DNA of 64,000 nucleotides from Sebastes aleutianus (taxonomy: Eukaryota; Chordata; Actinopteri; Perciformes; Sebastidae): contig CAKAKS010000001.1 in assembly GCA_916700875.1 (NCBI GenBank), forward strand, positions 16,520,461-16,584,460. The letters run 5' to 3'. The notes under the pieces were generated by a model. That model was not told the origin of the DNA. It did not search any database and was given only the letters and a program-made list of their open reading frames with translations. Both the position numbers and the translations under genes were made by a program. This document shows, in pieces, positions 36,401-50,469 of the stretch (its first letter is position 1; the number at the start of each line of letters is the position of its first letter).

Positions 36401-36516
36401 AGGATGAAGCCAAAGCGGTCTGTCTCAGGCTCCAGACCGACCTCTGACCCTGCATCAGATCCAGAGCTGTCCTCTTCACTGAGCTTCTTCGGGATTGGGC
36501 TCGTTGGACTTAACAT
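27418..36516 (-). CDS. tbc1d10c: TBC1 domain family member 10C (carabin-like) with giant acidic tail
   Basis: On the minus strand, exons 36516-36380, 34116-34017, 33659-33552, 32232-32126, 31954-31840, 31704-31639, 31338-31149, 30909-30752 and 30114-27418 give 1225 aa, with phases all consistent. TBC10 proteins are GTPase-activating proteins; mammalian carabin also inhibits calcineurin and Ras in lymphocytes. Seen: the TBC domain (about 85-300) with the two catalytic fingers, IERDLDR (130-136) and YCQ (171-173). The last exon alone encodes 899 codons, mostly Glu/Thr/Ser-rich, with a 27-residue repeat in three copies (about 28855-29110) and a poly-Glu run (about 27665-27715). It ends with KPQTRGKSF and a Ser-rich tail, the box that identifies TBC1D10C. 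Human TBC1D10C has 446 aa, so the tail is greatly expanded. Intron 3 uses a GC donor. Confidence 0.92.
28855..29110 (-). repeat. 81-bp coding tandem repeat in tbc1d10c
   Basis: About three near-identical units each encode 27 residues around the core APTVNDPTTETETQQQEV. Differences between units are mostly single bases, so the expansion looks recent. Confidence 0.9.
32464..32806. mobile_element. hAT-like MITE (GGGCTGAACGATTTTG family), tbc1d10c intron 3
   Basis: Ends TAGGGCTGAACG and GTGCAGCCCTA are inverted repeats. The interior contains TTGCGATAT motifs. A second, truncated copy lies at 54478-54705. Confidence 0.65.
33066..33388. mobile_element. MITE of the CTGCAACTAACGATT family, tbc1d10c intron 3
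   Basis: Terminal AGCTGCAACTA and TTAGTTGCAGCCC are inverted. The inside contains TGATTCCAGCTTCTTAAATG and ACAAAACAAGACATCTGAGG. Closely similar copies are at 52441-52790, 54406-54907 and 56656-57570. Confidence 0.75.
34780..35765. mobile_element. Host MITE interrupted by the Tc1 element, tbc1d10c intron 1
   Basis: Left part (34780-34850) carries GGGCTGGGTGGTGTGGCC and TCTCGATAACGATA; right part (35404-35765) ends with ATCACGATATCTCGATATAT. The two halves belong to one GGGCTG-type element with the Tc1 copy in its middle. The right boundary is approximate. Confidence 0.5.
34852..35401 (+). mobile_element. Internally deleted Tc1-like transposon
   Basis: 550 bp with near-perfect inverted ends (CACTCACCGGCCACTTTATT and its complement) and TA on both sides. 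Inside, from 34999, a frame encodes the N-terminal helix-turn-helix of a Tc1-type transposase (key phrase DFERGMVVGARRAGLS, then SRTTISRVYRE). It is broken by a TAG at 35134-35136 and continues as a degraded second HTH. The DDE catalytic part is absent, so the copy is non-autonomous. Confidence 0.9.
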
Positions 36517-37810
36517 CTTACTGACAGAGAAGATTATTCAGCATGTGACTGTACTCTGTCGTCATGATTATGTGACTTTACAATGCCTCTTACGTGTAGA
36601 TTTATCTAAGATGTTCAATACCTTAATCCCTAAAAAACACTGTTCTGACTGGAGTATGTTTAGGTTGATATTGTTAGTAGTTGTATGAATAAAAATGTTC
36701 TGCTACACTTCATAACATCTTAAAAGTAGGCTACACGCTACAGTATGCTGCCTCTCTTCAATTCAAACCATGCTTATGACATCTGGCTCACTTCTGTTTT
36801 TAGCATTAGTGTAAAGCGGTTTAAATCAACTTTCTTCCCTCCAACCAAACAACCACAACAAGAAGACAGTTGTTAAATATGTTGAAATAGTAAATGAAAT
36901 TACCTTTTTACATTTCCGTCATGTTTGATCACTCGGTTGTTGAAGGGGTGAAGTGTGACACCCTCCACTGATGAGGAAGACAAACTTCCTCTCTCTCTCT
37001 CTCGCTCTCTCTCTCTGTCTCTCTCTCTGAAGAACAACTGTATGACTTCCCTATTGGCTATTATAACAATAACATTGAATATTTATGGAATATAGTCATT
37101 TTTTCTTTAACCAACATGGAAGTGATACTCATGTGATTAATCAAACATGACATCAGAGTGCGTGATAAATGTGTATAATATGATGATTATGACCTTTTTA
37201 AAGTTGCTTCCTCTTGTCTGAACAAGTACATGTGTGCTGCCTTTGCTTGCTGTAGGAAATACTGTAATTATACGTGCTCAAAAAAGCAATTGTTTTGTCC
37301 ACAAGCAGCACTGATCCCAGTAGACCACATACACTTACAATTGCACACCAAATACTGACAATAACTGCACTATACTGTATAATGACTGTGCAATATCATT
37401 ATTACTACTCTATTCATACTGTGCAATATTTTCAGGTGGAATTTAATTTCATTCTCACTGTGCAATAAAAATTTCCACTTGAGCAATTTTGTTAATAGTC
37501 TGTTTATTATCATTACTGTATATACTGCTCCTATTTTTATACTTCCTTCTATTTAAATGGTTCATATTTGTATACACATTGTTTAGCTTTTTTTTTTTTT
37601 TACTGTGATAGATGATGCATCTTGTTTTTTGCACTATCCCCTTTACTGCTGTACACTGCAAATTTCCCCACTGCGGGACTAATAAAGGAATATCTTATAT
37701 TATCTTATCTTTTTTCGATTTCCTAACCGATCATCAGAAATGACCGAGGAGCGCCTGAACGCAACATAAATACTAATGCGCAGTTCAGGGACCACTCACT
37801 ACTGCCTGTT
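36517..37810. other. Divergent intergenic region tbc1d10c / ndufs8
   Basis: Holds the tbc1d10c 5' region, a CT-rich tract (36983-37031) and a LINE 3' tail (37280-37712). No gene is supported. ndufs8 exon 1 appears to begin near 37,760-37,800. Confidence 0.5.
37280..37712 (+). mobile_element. LINE 3' end, plus orientation
   Basis: GTGCAATA-rich sequence runs into CCCCACTGCGGGACTAATAA and an ATCTTATCTT tail. It is the inverted counterpart of 18954-19260. Confidence 0.7.
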
Positions 37811-37836
37811 GTTGTTTATCAAACACTTGTGACAGA
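37760..37836 (+). other. Probable 5' noncoding exon of ndufs8
   Basis: A strong donor (GAG|GTAAGT) at 37836/37837 follows GC-richer sequence with no ATG-led frame. The first coding exon begins exactly at an acceptor (TCTCTGCTCAG|ATG), so an untranslated exon is needed upstream. The exon's 5' limit is a guess. Confidence 0.5.
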
Positions 37837-38769
37837 GGTAAGTCTAGTAAAAGGTTATTATTATTAATGCAAACTTGTTACTGTTGATGATTATTTTCTA
37901 GGCTTCAGGAATATATACTATGTTGAGTTATTTGAGCTGTTATTAGTTAACTATTATGACAGTAGAGTTGGTGATGCGACGTAGTTACAGTATATTATCA
38001 AATCAGGGGTCACATTTTGGTATGTAACTTTTGAACAAATTAAAGTAAATAACCAAATGAACGTTTTTAAAGAAACTGCGTTGTCATGCAACATGGGCCA
38101 AATGATGCTATTTAATCTGTAACGTTAATGAGGAGTTCAAGTCATATCGTACAGACCATAAATGTGCTAAATTGACCTTTTTAGCGAAAAGGATATGCCC
38201 ACATGTTTACAAAGCGGTTGCAGAATGTGGGGGAAAATGCTGTCGTGTGCAGTACATAGTTATATAAACATTTTTACAGTCAAGTCAGCTAATTAAAATA
38301 GGCTTTAGGCTAATATATATGCTATAGTTGGTTTTTATTTGATTTCACTTGTGAACTATTAATATTTGACACGATAAAAACATGTCTGATTTATGTTACT
38401 TTTCTGGTTATTTGTTGTGACTGCTGGTTTAGCAACAGGAGTAACAATATTGAGTGCTTTAAACCGTATATACTGGATGAGTTCCTGTTCGTCCCATTCT
38501 GCCGGCGTGCGCCTGAAGGCGACACACCGCTGACGTAACAACAGGATTTGGGGAGCAAGATTAGAGGAAGCATCATGGAAGCATCATGGATGCATGTGCT
38601 CAGCTCAGTCTCCTCCCTCAGTCTCCTCCCTCACTCTCCTCCTTTGTTTTCCATTGAGAGGCTTTTCTCTGGGTTGCATCAATGGAAGTTTCCACTATCT
38701 ATCTACTGTGTACATGTGTTGTTCCTCTTAGAGTTTAAACTGTTTCAATAAACTGTCCTCTCTGCTCAG

Positions 38770-41700
38770 ATGTCTACTGCAATGAGTCTGCGTCTTCTCC
38801 ACTGCTACTCAAAGCCAGGTGAAGCAGGTGTCACTAAAACCATAATATATAACACAGGGGTCAGCAACCTTTACTATCAAAAGAGCCATTTTAAGTCAAA
38901 ATAAAGAAAAACGAAATTCTGTCTGGAGCCGCAAAACATTTGAGCATTGTGATGAAGGTATCACAGTTTATAGTCTAAGTATATAGTATATAAGTCTAAT
39001 GCAGTGAGGGCCAAAGTGCAAATGTGCGATGGAGTATTAGGGCCACATTGAGGTAAAAAAAAATCTGCATTTTCTGAGAATAAAGTCATAGTTTTACGAG
39101 AAAAAAGTCTTAACTTTACGAGAAAAAAATTAAATAACTTGTAAAATTACTACTTTATATATTTTGACTTTATTCTCATAATATTACAACTTTTTTTCTC
39201 ATAAACTTTCTCATAATATTACAACTTTTTTTTCTCATGAACTTTTGACTTTTTTCTCGATATATTATGACTTTATTCTCGAAATCTCAGATTTATTTAT
39301 TTTTTCCTCAATGTGGCCTAATACCCCGCCGTACTGTTGTACCATAGACCTACAACAATGATAAATAAAAATGAAAATGTAAACAATAAAAAGTTATTCA
39401 TTTCCATTTTTAAAAATCTACAGGGAGCCACTGGAGAGGGGCTATAGAGCCGCATGTGGCTCCAGAGCCGCAGGTTGCAGACTCCTGGTGTAACACATAC
39501 ACACAAAATGAGGCATCATCTCATCACATTTCTATGTATCTCCAGGCACTTATGGATATGGTCTTGGTGCCATTCGCCCATTCAGTCTCAGTGTGCAGAG
39601 AGAGGGCTTCAGTAAGTACTGCTACAAACCAAGAGCTATTCATATAGATGACATCCATCCTCAGTGGAGTGACCACATGAGTGTTGTTTGAAATGATCTA
39701 ACCATATACCCTCCTCACCCCTCTCTTCTCCTTGTAGAGTATGTAAATGCTCAGGAGCTGTCCACAGACCTGAGGTCCGTCACTGACCGGGCTGCCACAA
39801 CCCTCCTCTGGACCGAACTCTTTAGAGGTCACACATACTGTGCTTGCTATGCAGATAGCTTATGTTGTGCATAGGGTTAAAGGCTTAGTGTTATTCTATA
39901 TTTTTGTTTTTGTGAACCAACAATTAATTTATCCAAGTGTTGTCTGTGTAGTCAAAGCCTGATATAGCTCAATCAAAAATACATAAATGAGTCAAACCAT
40001 TGGGTGACGTTTTGCGTCACCCAATGAACACAGCCACTGCAGCGAGTCACATACACACATACATCAGCCTTCTTTTTCATGCATTGATGGTTTTGGTCCT
40101 TTTAATGGAATTTCTTGACAATAAGAAAAATTATAACTCTTTTTGAACACCTTCCTGAAGGTTTGGCGATGACCATGAGTTACCTGTTCCGTGAACCTGC
40201 CACCATCAACTACCCGTTTGAGAAGGGCCCTCTGTCACCACGCTTCCGTGGAGAGCACGCCCTCCGCCGCTACCCTAACGGAGAGGAGCGCTGCATTGCC
40301 TGTAAGCTGTGTGAGGCCATCTGTCCTGCTCAGGTGAACACGGACACACAGTCATATCCTGCTATAAAGATTGTAGTGTTACTGTAGTGCACTTTTTAAG
40401 GACCATCATTCATTATCAGCAGCTCATTTCATTTTTGTTTTCATTCTTATAGTGGATGTTTATTCTGAGCTGTCCTCACTCAAGGGCAACCTTGTTTACT
40501 ATAACGTGTCCTGAGCAGTGTCCTCAGGCTTGTATTTTTGGGGTAAAAACCTTTAAAAACTAAAACAGAGAGCCTTAGTCATGTAAATTTTGAATTATGT
40601 TCATTCTGCATCCCAGTGTCTCTTTCCTTGTACTTTTTCTAATGTAGATTCATGTATTATATATTGAGAACTATAGTCTCAGATTCACAACAACTTTGTA
40701 GGGTTGTCACGATACTGTAATTCCTAACTTTGACTCAATACCTTGAAATATCGATATCCGATACCACTGGGAAAAATTGACACAACATTGAGGGCATACA
40801 TTTTTAGATTTTTATTAAAAGATAAATAGCAGTGTTTGAGTCAACTCGCTGTCGGAAAGAGGAGAGAGCAGAAAGCGCAGCTAGTACCCTGTATCATTAC
40901 TGTGGAAAATGAGTATTGAAACTATTTCAAACATTCAGTAACGATATGTATCGATACTTCTATATTTTGAATTTATAACATTACAACTTTGTTTTATCTG
41001 GTGGCCCATGAAGAAAATGATCTCTCCCACACACACAAAAAAAAATCATCCTTTACGCACAAAAGTTAAGAAAATCTTCTTAAGTGTGTGGCTAATTCAT
41101 GTTGCTAATACTTGAACACTATTCACATATAGTACATCCTGTATTCTGTTAATGCTATGATTTGATTTCTACAGACTAATATGTTCATCCCCACCGACTG
41201 TACTCAATTAATCTCACAGTACCTGCTGCTGATTAAGTCAATGCTGAAATACACGTCTGTCCCATCTGACTTTGGTTTTGTCTCCTCACTTTCCTCCCTA
41301 TGTGGAGCCCAGGCCATTACCATTGAAGCTGAGACTCGAGCCGACGGCAGCAGGAGAACTACACGCTATGACATCGATATGACCAAATGTATCTACTGTG
41401 GCTTCTGCCAGGAAGCCTGCCCCGTTGATGCCATTGTTGAGGTAAGAATAAGCATATCCTGTATACTGAATGGGACATTCTATGGAGCTGAACCAAGGTG
41501 GCTATTGGCAGAGTAAAACTGTATTTCTCTCACCTGAAATATGTATTTAATAAAAAGGATTCTTTCTAGTTTTGTGCCATGGGATCTTTTTCGCAAACAG
41601 TTTTCCATCTACATGCCCAGTATTTATTTACTCTTCATGCCAACACATACTCTGGTATAGATGCTCTAGTCTTCAGTATGCTTCAAACAAAGTGCTTGTA

Positions 41701-42085
41701 GGATCATTTAACAGTGTGTGAAACCTCCTTTTTGACAGCAGTAACTTTCTATGCAATAGGGTGATCATACAGATTGCTTACCTAAAGTCAATTCCTACCA
41801 TCCACCAAGGGTAACATTATTTATTTAATGTTCTCAAATGGGGCATTATGCACTCAACCCACCATCAAATCCTAAAAGTAGAACATGAAATGTTATATCA
41901 TCTGTGTGGCTTTAAACCTGTAGATGATTAATGTGTATTTTTCCCTCCGTCAGGGACCAAACTTTGAGTACGCCACTGAGACCCACGAGGAGCTGCTGTA
42001 CAACAAAGAGAAACTGCTCAACAATGGAGACCGATGGGAAGCTGAGATAGCAGCCAACATACAGGCAGATTACCTGTACAGATAA
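38770..42085 (+). CDS. ndufs8: NADH:ubiquinone oxidoreductase core subunit S8 (TYKY), mitochondrial
   Basis: Exons 38770-38818, 39546-39611, 39738-39827, 40161-40333, 41313-41441 and 41954-42085 give 212 aa (human 210). The subunit carries clusters N6a and N6b in the arm of respiratory complex I and passes electrons toward quinone. Seen: a Ser/Arg/Leu-rich N-terminus with few acidic residues that suits a mitochondrial presequence; the family phrase TMSYLFREPATINYPFEKGP; and two ferredoxin motifs, CIACKLCEAICP and CIYCGFCQEACP, each with the CxxCxxCxxxCP spacing. The C-terminus keeps the family end RWEAEIAANIQADYLYR. No missing cluster ligand. Start choice: the first ATG lies at the very first base of the exon; Met5 is an alternative. 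Confidence 0.96.
38855..39487. mobile_element. hAT-like element with 8-bp target duplication, ndufs8 intron
   Basis: Ends CAGGGGTCAGCAACC and GGTTGCAGACTCCTG are inverted repeats. Flanks are ATATAACA (38847-38854) and GTGTAACA (39488-39495), a 6-of-8 match fitting an aged hAT duplication. The interior holds AT-rich ACTTTATTCTC repeats and no frame. Confidence 0.75.
40695..40975. repeat. GATATCGATA-rich dispersed element, ndufs8 intron 4
   Basis: Starts GTAGGGTTGTCACGATACTG and later has CGATATGTATCGATAC. This is the same general class as the element at 26255. Boundaries are approximate. Confidence 0.5.
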
Positions 42086-42437
42086 ATCTGTACACAAGAT
42101 GTGTCATACATGAAAATGATATCGTCCTCCAATGCAGTAAAGAGATTATTTGTAGCTTTAAAGATATTCCAGGGAGTAACAAATGAGCAGTGAAGCCTTG
42201 CAGCCTCAGATTCTGTTGTCAGAACTGAGAAAAAAACATATATACGCACAAATCATACGTCTTGTGTTATAAAGACAGATGAAATTATACTTTATGATGT
42301 TGTAATCCATGTAGCCTATGCACAGTCTGTGATGGACTATTTTCTGCTGCACTTTAAAAAGCATTTTTTTAATCAGTGTGATCGCTAGCTAACATTTCTG
42401 AAAGAGTATATTTATGTAATGTAATTTAAGAGACTGA

Positions 42438-42487
42438 AATAAATGATGTTTTAAAATTTTAACTGTTCATTCGCCTGTTGCAATAAA
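42438..42487 (+). promoter_or_regulatory. ndufs8 polyadenylation signals
   Basis: AATAAA at 42438-42443 and again at 42482-42487, 350-400 bp after the stop codon. Confidence 0.65.
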
Positions 42488-42665
42488 ACTAGTGCTTTTA
42501 GTAGATTTTGTTAAGTAATTTATCACTCAAACAAACAAACAATCCCTGGATTCAGCTGTAGAAATGTGCTTTTCTCTGTTTTATATCACAGTAAATATCT
42601 TCGGGTTGACTGTTGGTGAACAAAATAAGCATTATATCAACTTTACAGTTTTTCCCTGTCTTATA

Positions 42666-43230
42666 TGATAGAACAAATCAGAATCAGGTTTATTTCACCA
42701 AGTATATATACATACATGGAATTTGACTCCGGTCTTTATGCAGCTCTCTCAGTGTATTTACACAGAATAGAATAAAGTAAAGAATACAATAATACACATA
42801 AAATAAAAATCAATTGTATATATACAAGTCAAATGCTCGGGAGTTGTAAACAATACAAATAGTGCAAAGAAATAAATGCTGGATGGAGATGATTATGTAC
42901 AGCATGTACATGTAGAAATGTCTATATAGTGTATGTACACTGAGTAACAAGATTTACTTTTATTGACTCCGTCCAACTGCAGTTACAAACACTAAATTAA
43001 AACAGCATCAACAAGAATAATAAACGATTCCACATAAGACAGGGAAACAGTTCTGCAGGAACAAATGTTTCAACACATACACAGTCCACGTACATAATGG
43101 AACATACTATCACACACACCATGGCAGGTATTGCACCCAGGTAGTGCACTGCACCGTCTACCGTCTTGCCCATATTGCACAGACAATAGCCCAATATTAC
43201 ACAGATGCAACATATTGCACTGTCCCAATT
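42666..43230 (-). mobile_element. Two adjacent LINE 3' ends, minus orientation
   Basis: The first (42666-42950) begins AGAATCAGGTTTATTTCACC, a reversed LINE tail. The second (42950-43230) begins TTTATTGACTCCGTCCAACTG and mirrors 18460-18715 over about 270 bp, ending GCAACATATTGCACTGTCCC. Confidence 0.7.
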
Positions 43231-43551
43231 GGTAGGATTTATATTTACAGTGACAGGTATGTACATATTATATGTACATAAAATATGTACATAAGGTTAC
43301 AAATGATATGTACATATTACAGAAAAGTGCGCATTAAAAATACTGTAAATTATAATCTAAAAATATGCAAAGTTTGGGATATTGGGTTGATGAGCATTTT
43401 TCACTATTTTCTGATATCTAGACACAAGTGATTAATTGATTTATCGAGAAAATAATCAGCAGATTAATGAATAACGACAATATTCATTAATTACAGACGT
43501 TAAAATGACTCTTAAAAAAATAATAAGCAACTAGCAATTGCATTTGCTTTT

Positions 43552-44030
43552 AGTTTGTCATAGCGACAGGTGTAAAAGGATACTTTACTAGATGCAAGGC
43601 TGGTTGAACAAGGGCTAGATTTGGGTTAATTCTCCAGATGTAAGGGTCTGTTTAATAGACATGCTGAATCATGGAGTACACCATGGTGCTGCACTTTATA
43701 TTTTTTATATTTATATTGCACTATCTCTTTTTTTTATTGTATTATCTTTTATATTTTTTATATTTATATTGCACTATCTCTTTTTTTTATTGTATTATCT
43801 TTTCATTAGCACCTATGGGATTCTCACAATCTAATTTCGTTGTACTACACAATGACAATAAAGGGCTTGAATCTTGAATCTTTTAGTTTGTCATAGCGAT
43901 AGGTATAAAACGGTACTTTATTAGATGTAACGCTGGGTGTACAGGGGGCTAGATTTCATGTTGATTTCTAGATATAAGGGTCTGTTTACCAGACATGCTG
44001 AATCATGGAGTAAACCGTGGTGCCGCACTA
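43552..44030. repeat. Diverged 145-bp direct repeat flanking a LINE tail
   Basis: 43552-43695 and 43884-44030 share TTAGTTTGTCATAGCGA, AAGGGTCTGTTTA and GACATGCTGAATCATGGAGT, with scattered differences. Between them is a GCACTTTATA-rich LINE-like tail containing a 53-bp unit twice and ending CAATAAAGGGCTTGAATCTT. Confidence 0.75.
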
Positions 44031-44049
44031 GAAATCAAATGCGTGTTTT

Positions 44050-44155
44050 ACCGCTGCGGTGATCACATGATATGGGCGGAAACTGACTCATAGTCCACGC
44101 TGAATCTCCCGCGAACGCAGCCATTTACCTCTCTTCTCTCTAGGCAGTGACACCG
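44050..44155 (+). promoter_or_regulatory. ran promoter and noncoding exon 1
   Basis: The region contains ATCACATGAT (E-box-like), GGGCGGAAAC, CTCCCGCGAA (E2F-like) and CAGCCATTT (YY1-like), in sequence richer in CpG than its surroundings. An exon 1 donor CACCG|GTGAGT lies at 44155/44156. The matching acceptor is at 45108/45109, 13 bp before the ATG. Confidence 0.6.
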
Positions 44156-44339
44156 GTGAGTCTCCTTCTCCTCTCATTACGGGGCCATCCTATATATATT
44201 TACAAGTTGGTTGTATATGGGGGGAAGTCAGTTAAAAGAACAGGACACTTTAAAAGGTAGGATTTATCTTCATGTGTGTGTTGAGAGTGTAAAACACCCA
44301 GCAGCGAGGCTTCAGCAGCCACACTAGGCCGCTGGTTTA

Positions 44340-44415
44340 TCATGTGCTAGTTAACGTTAGCTCAGTGCTAACGTTAGCCGTTAGCTCGTTGCTAACGTTA
44401 GCCGTTAGCTCGATG
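44340..44415. repeat. GCTAACGTTAGC palindrome cluster in ran intron 1
   Basis: GCTAACGTTAGC, a perfect 12-base palindrome, occurs twice in a 28-bp direct repeat (unit ends CCGTTAGCTCG), with further GTTAGC/GCTAAC copies nearby. Confidence 0.8.
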
Positions 44416-45121
44416 TAAAGTAATGGTTTCCATGCCTCCATGCTAACAGGTTAGCCAGCAGCAGCTCATTTCACTGCTTTGTTCTTGAGACTCGCTTATA
44501 TGTCTCTAGTTAATTGTATTCACTAATTTCACTCAATCTGAACGCGTTAAATCAGCGTGACGTCATTATGTTGTGTTTTAAGTTGCCCACTAACTGCTAC
44601 GTGGATCACATTAGTGTGCTTCTTACCGTCTGATTGTTCCAGTCGAACAAGAGAAAAAGTGCGGTCTCTGGTCGGGATGGCGCACTCAACACATTAGCTT
44701 TGTTAGCATCCATCCTGCGTTGTAATAACGAGCCCAGGAGTGCTCTTAATGTCGTGGTTTCATTCATATTTACAGTGTTTTCCCGTCTAACTGTTATTTC
44801 TTTCACAATACGACGGTGCAGTTTTTTGAACATAACCGTCCACACGTTAGCGTCAACGGTTACGTTGCATGGTAACGTGTCCCGACGGTTAGCTTTGATA
44901 GAACATGCTAGAATTGGGGGGAACGTTATTATTGCTAGGTAACAGCTCGGCCGTTAGAGCCGTTGGCTGTAAAGTGCGTCAAAAATAACTAGCGTTAAGC
45001 TAACAAACGTAGTTATTCTCCCCACATTTAACGACAGGATATTGCTAACATCGCTAGCTCAACTGATCAACGTGCTAACCATCCCGCCTTGTTTTGTTTA
45101 ACTTGTAGATAAATCGGAAAC

Positions 45122-47865
<2,744 letters not shown>

Positions 47866-48180
47866 CCTGTTACCTGAATTTTCCCTCTCACCCCCCCAAA
47901 CGTGGACAGGAAGTTGTTGGAGTTTTGCCCTCCCTTTACTGTAAAATCCCTTTTCAGATTTTTTATTTTTGAATTTTTTTGTTTGTTTTAAAAACTAAGA
48001 AGAAAAAACTTGGTGGAAAAGTTGTGGTTCTAATTTCACTGTATAAGACACACCCCACCCTAGTGTTGTCGTTGGCATGGCAACGTGCTACTCTTCATCG
48101 AGCACCCTCCGCTGCACTCAACGCAGCCCACATAATGCTGTTGTACGGTGTACTGGAAGCACTAAGGGGAGTAAACTTTG

Positions 48181-48186
48181 AATAAA
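48181..48186 (+). promoter_or_regulatory. ran polyadenylation signal
   Basis: AATAAA 316 bp after the stop codon, followed by a GT-rich stretch (TGTCTGTTTGTTGTTT) as expected downstream of a cleavage site. Confidence 0.75.
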
Positions 48187-48400
48187 AACATTCTCAATAT
48201 AACATGTCTGTTTGTTGTTTAATTTCCCTGGACAGCATTGCCCACAGGGACACTAAAACAAACTACAAAGTATTTCCAAGAGGCCTTTTTCATGGACAAC
48301 ATTTAACATGTCCTAGTAGCAAAACACTTTTGTTGTTAATAAAGATAATGACTCCTATGATCCAGTGTTTAAGTAAGCTGTGACGGTGAGCTAGCAAGCA

Positions 48401-48729
48401 CTAGGGCTGGGCAATATAACGAAATATACAGACAAAACGGTAATAAAGTGTATTGTATATTTTCTATATTGCGATATAGGCTAGGCCTATATTTCTTTTT
48501 TCTCTATAATTTCACTTCAAATTTTTGTTCATTTTGAACTCAAGTTCTTAAAATACTCTACTTTTAATTTTTTCAGGTATTTAATTCACAGGAGTACACA
48601 CAAATAGGCTTTACCGTGTGGTTATTTCATATAGACTATTTATTGACTTACTAGAAAACGTGCTATATTGTGTTATACATTGTTGTCGAGATATTTAAAA
48701 ACCTAGATATGATAGAAGATTTCGGCCCT
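48401..48729. mobile_element. hAT-like MITE with exact 8-bp target duplication
   Basis: The element starts CTAGGGCTGGGCAATAT and ends TTTCGGCCCT. The flanks AGCAAGCA (48393-48400) and AGCAAGCA (48730-48737) are identical, the duplication length typical of hAT transposons. No coding capacity. Confidence 0.85.
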
Positions 48730-49825
48730 AGCAAGCACGATACCAGCCCAAAACCCTGAAACTGAAGCAATGAAATGGATTTTATCAATCACAATTATTT
48801 ACACCTATGATTTTCTGATTAAATGTCTCCTGTGTAAAAGGCCTATTCCCATGCATTAATCTAGATACTATCACAAAGTAACTGACAAAAACCTTGATGG
48901 TAGATAGTATCATTCTAGCATAGGAGTAGGCCTACTGGTTATAAGGCATATAATGAAGTAATGTGCTGTGTGCCACTGTACTTGGATGGAGATTGGCAAA
49001 GACAGGGTGGGGCCGGTCTAACAGGTCATAGCTTTTATATAGCAACATATGAAAATATTTACAAAGGTGTTTCCAATCATAGAAGAGACTGTTTAACCCA
49101 CTGATGGCCACCAGGTGTCAGTGACGTACTTTCATTCAGAGCACAGTGGGCGACGTCAAGAGGATTACGTAATAGTTTTACTCTGCACGTTCATTGTGAC
49201 GTGTGCCTTGTTTGATTCCCATACTGAAACTATTGTCCATCTGTTCTGAAAATGTACACATACTATACCTGTAAACTGTTGTAAGATATTTGTTGGGTTA
49301 TCTTGGAAAATATTATCTGTGACTTTGATTTTTTTGAGTATTTTCTAATCAATCTCATTATCATTGTCACAAAATTTTACTTTCATAAATGTAAATTTGC
49401 GAGAGTTAAACCTCACTTTAATGTTTTCAAGAAAGAAATGGAACTATAAATTAAGACAATAACTTAAGCATAAAACAAAAAAGGCTAGTAAAACGGTGAG
49501 ATTGTGCTCTCATTTTAATGTTTTCACTTAAGGTGCTATTTATTTATATTAACCCCTGGCATGTTTTATTTTACTTTTTTTAATTAAATTTTTTTGTTTT
49601 TATTTATCCCTTTAATTCCTTTATATGTATTATTTACCTATGTATCAGTTTGTTTATTGTATTGTTCACAGATTTAAAATAAAGTCTTTAAAAAAAAAAG
49701 TATTACACAAAGGTACACTTCCATTATTTTTAACCAATTACTGGTGTCAACTGGAAAATAAATATCAAAACGTTTCTTTATGGAGCAAGGCCCTTCATTA
49801 TAGTACAGACAATTAAAATGATACC

Positions 49826-49863
<38 letters not shown>

Positions 49864-50469
49864 AAAGGTCAATTATTTATCTTACCCGTTAGCACAATGA
49901 GTTTGCCCAACTTTATGAGGTCAGGTTGCTCTCCTCTGATTGGAGTTTAAAGCGACAACACCATGGTGTAGTTGATGTTGTTTATTTAAATTAAGACTAA
50001 AATGTATTAGTTCGCCCTTGCTTTTACGACACTGCATTACAAACACACTATCAGCCTTGTTTCACCACATCACTGCTAGTATGATAACCCTATGTGCTGC
50101 ATTCAGGTAACATTACAAAAGCAGAAATACGATATTTCTACCTGACAAAAGTGCTTACTTTAGCTTTTTTAATAGGGTACAAATTGGGGTCTTGTATGGA
50201 GGACCACAAGAGTCACGTAAATAGTAATAAAGCCTTTAATTGATTAATAACTTACTGTACAGTACAAATAATGAATTTATTTACAAAATGATTTATTCAT
50301 CTATGAATAAATGCACTAAATTACAAACTAATTCATTATTTGACATTTTAATGGGAAATAAAAAGAAGAATTATAAAAAATAATTTACAAATTTAAATAT
50401 TAATCCATCAATAAATAGTTCAAATTAAAAAGGGATTTACAAAAACACCATAAAACATTCAATTAGTAC

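Larger units (their letters stand above)
42086..45121. other. Intergenic region ndufs8 / ran including ran exon 1 and intron 1
   Basis: ndufs8 3' UTR, two reversed LINE tails (42666-43230), a MITE scrap (43380-43490), a diverged 145-bp direct repeat around a LINE tail (43552-44030), the ran promoter and noncoding exon 1 (ending 44155), then ran intron 1 (44156-45108). No other coding gene is supported. Confidence 0.5.

Noticed and set aside
43671..43877. Plus-strand hydrophobic frame upstream of ran
   Set aside because: It reads a duplicated AT-rich 53-bp unit in a LINE-like tail; the Phe/Leu/Tyr composition follows from the base content.
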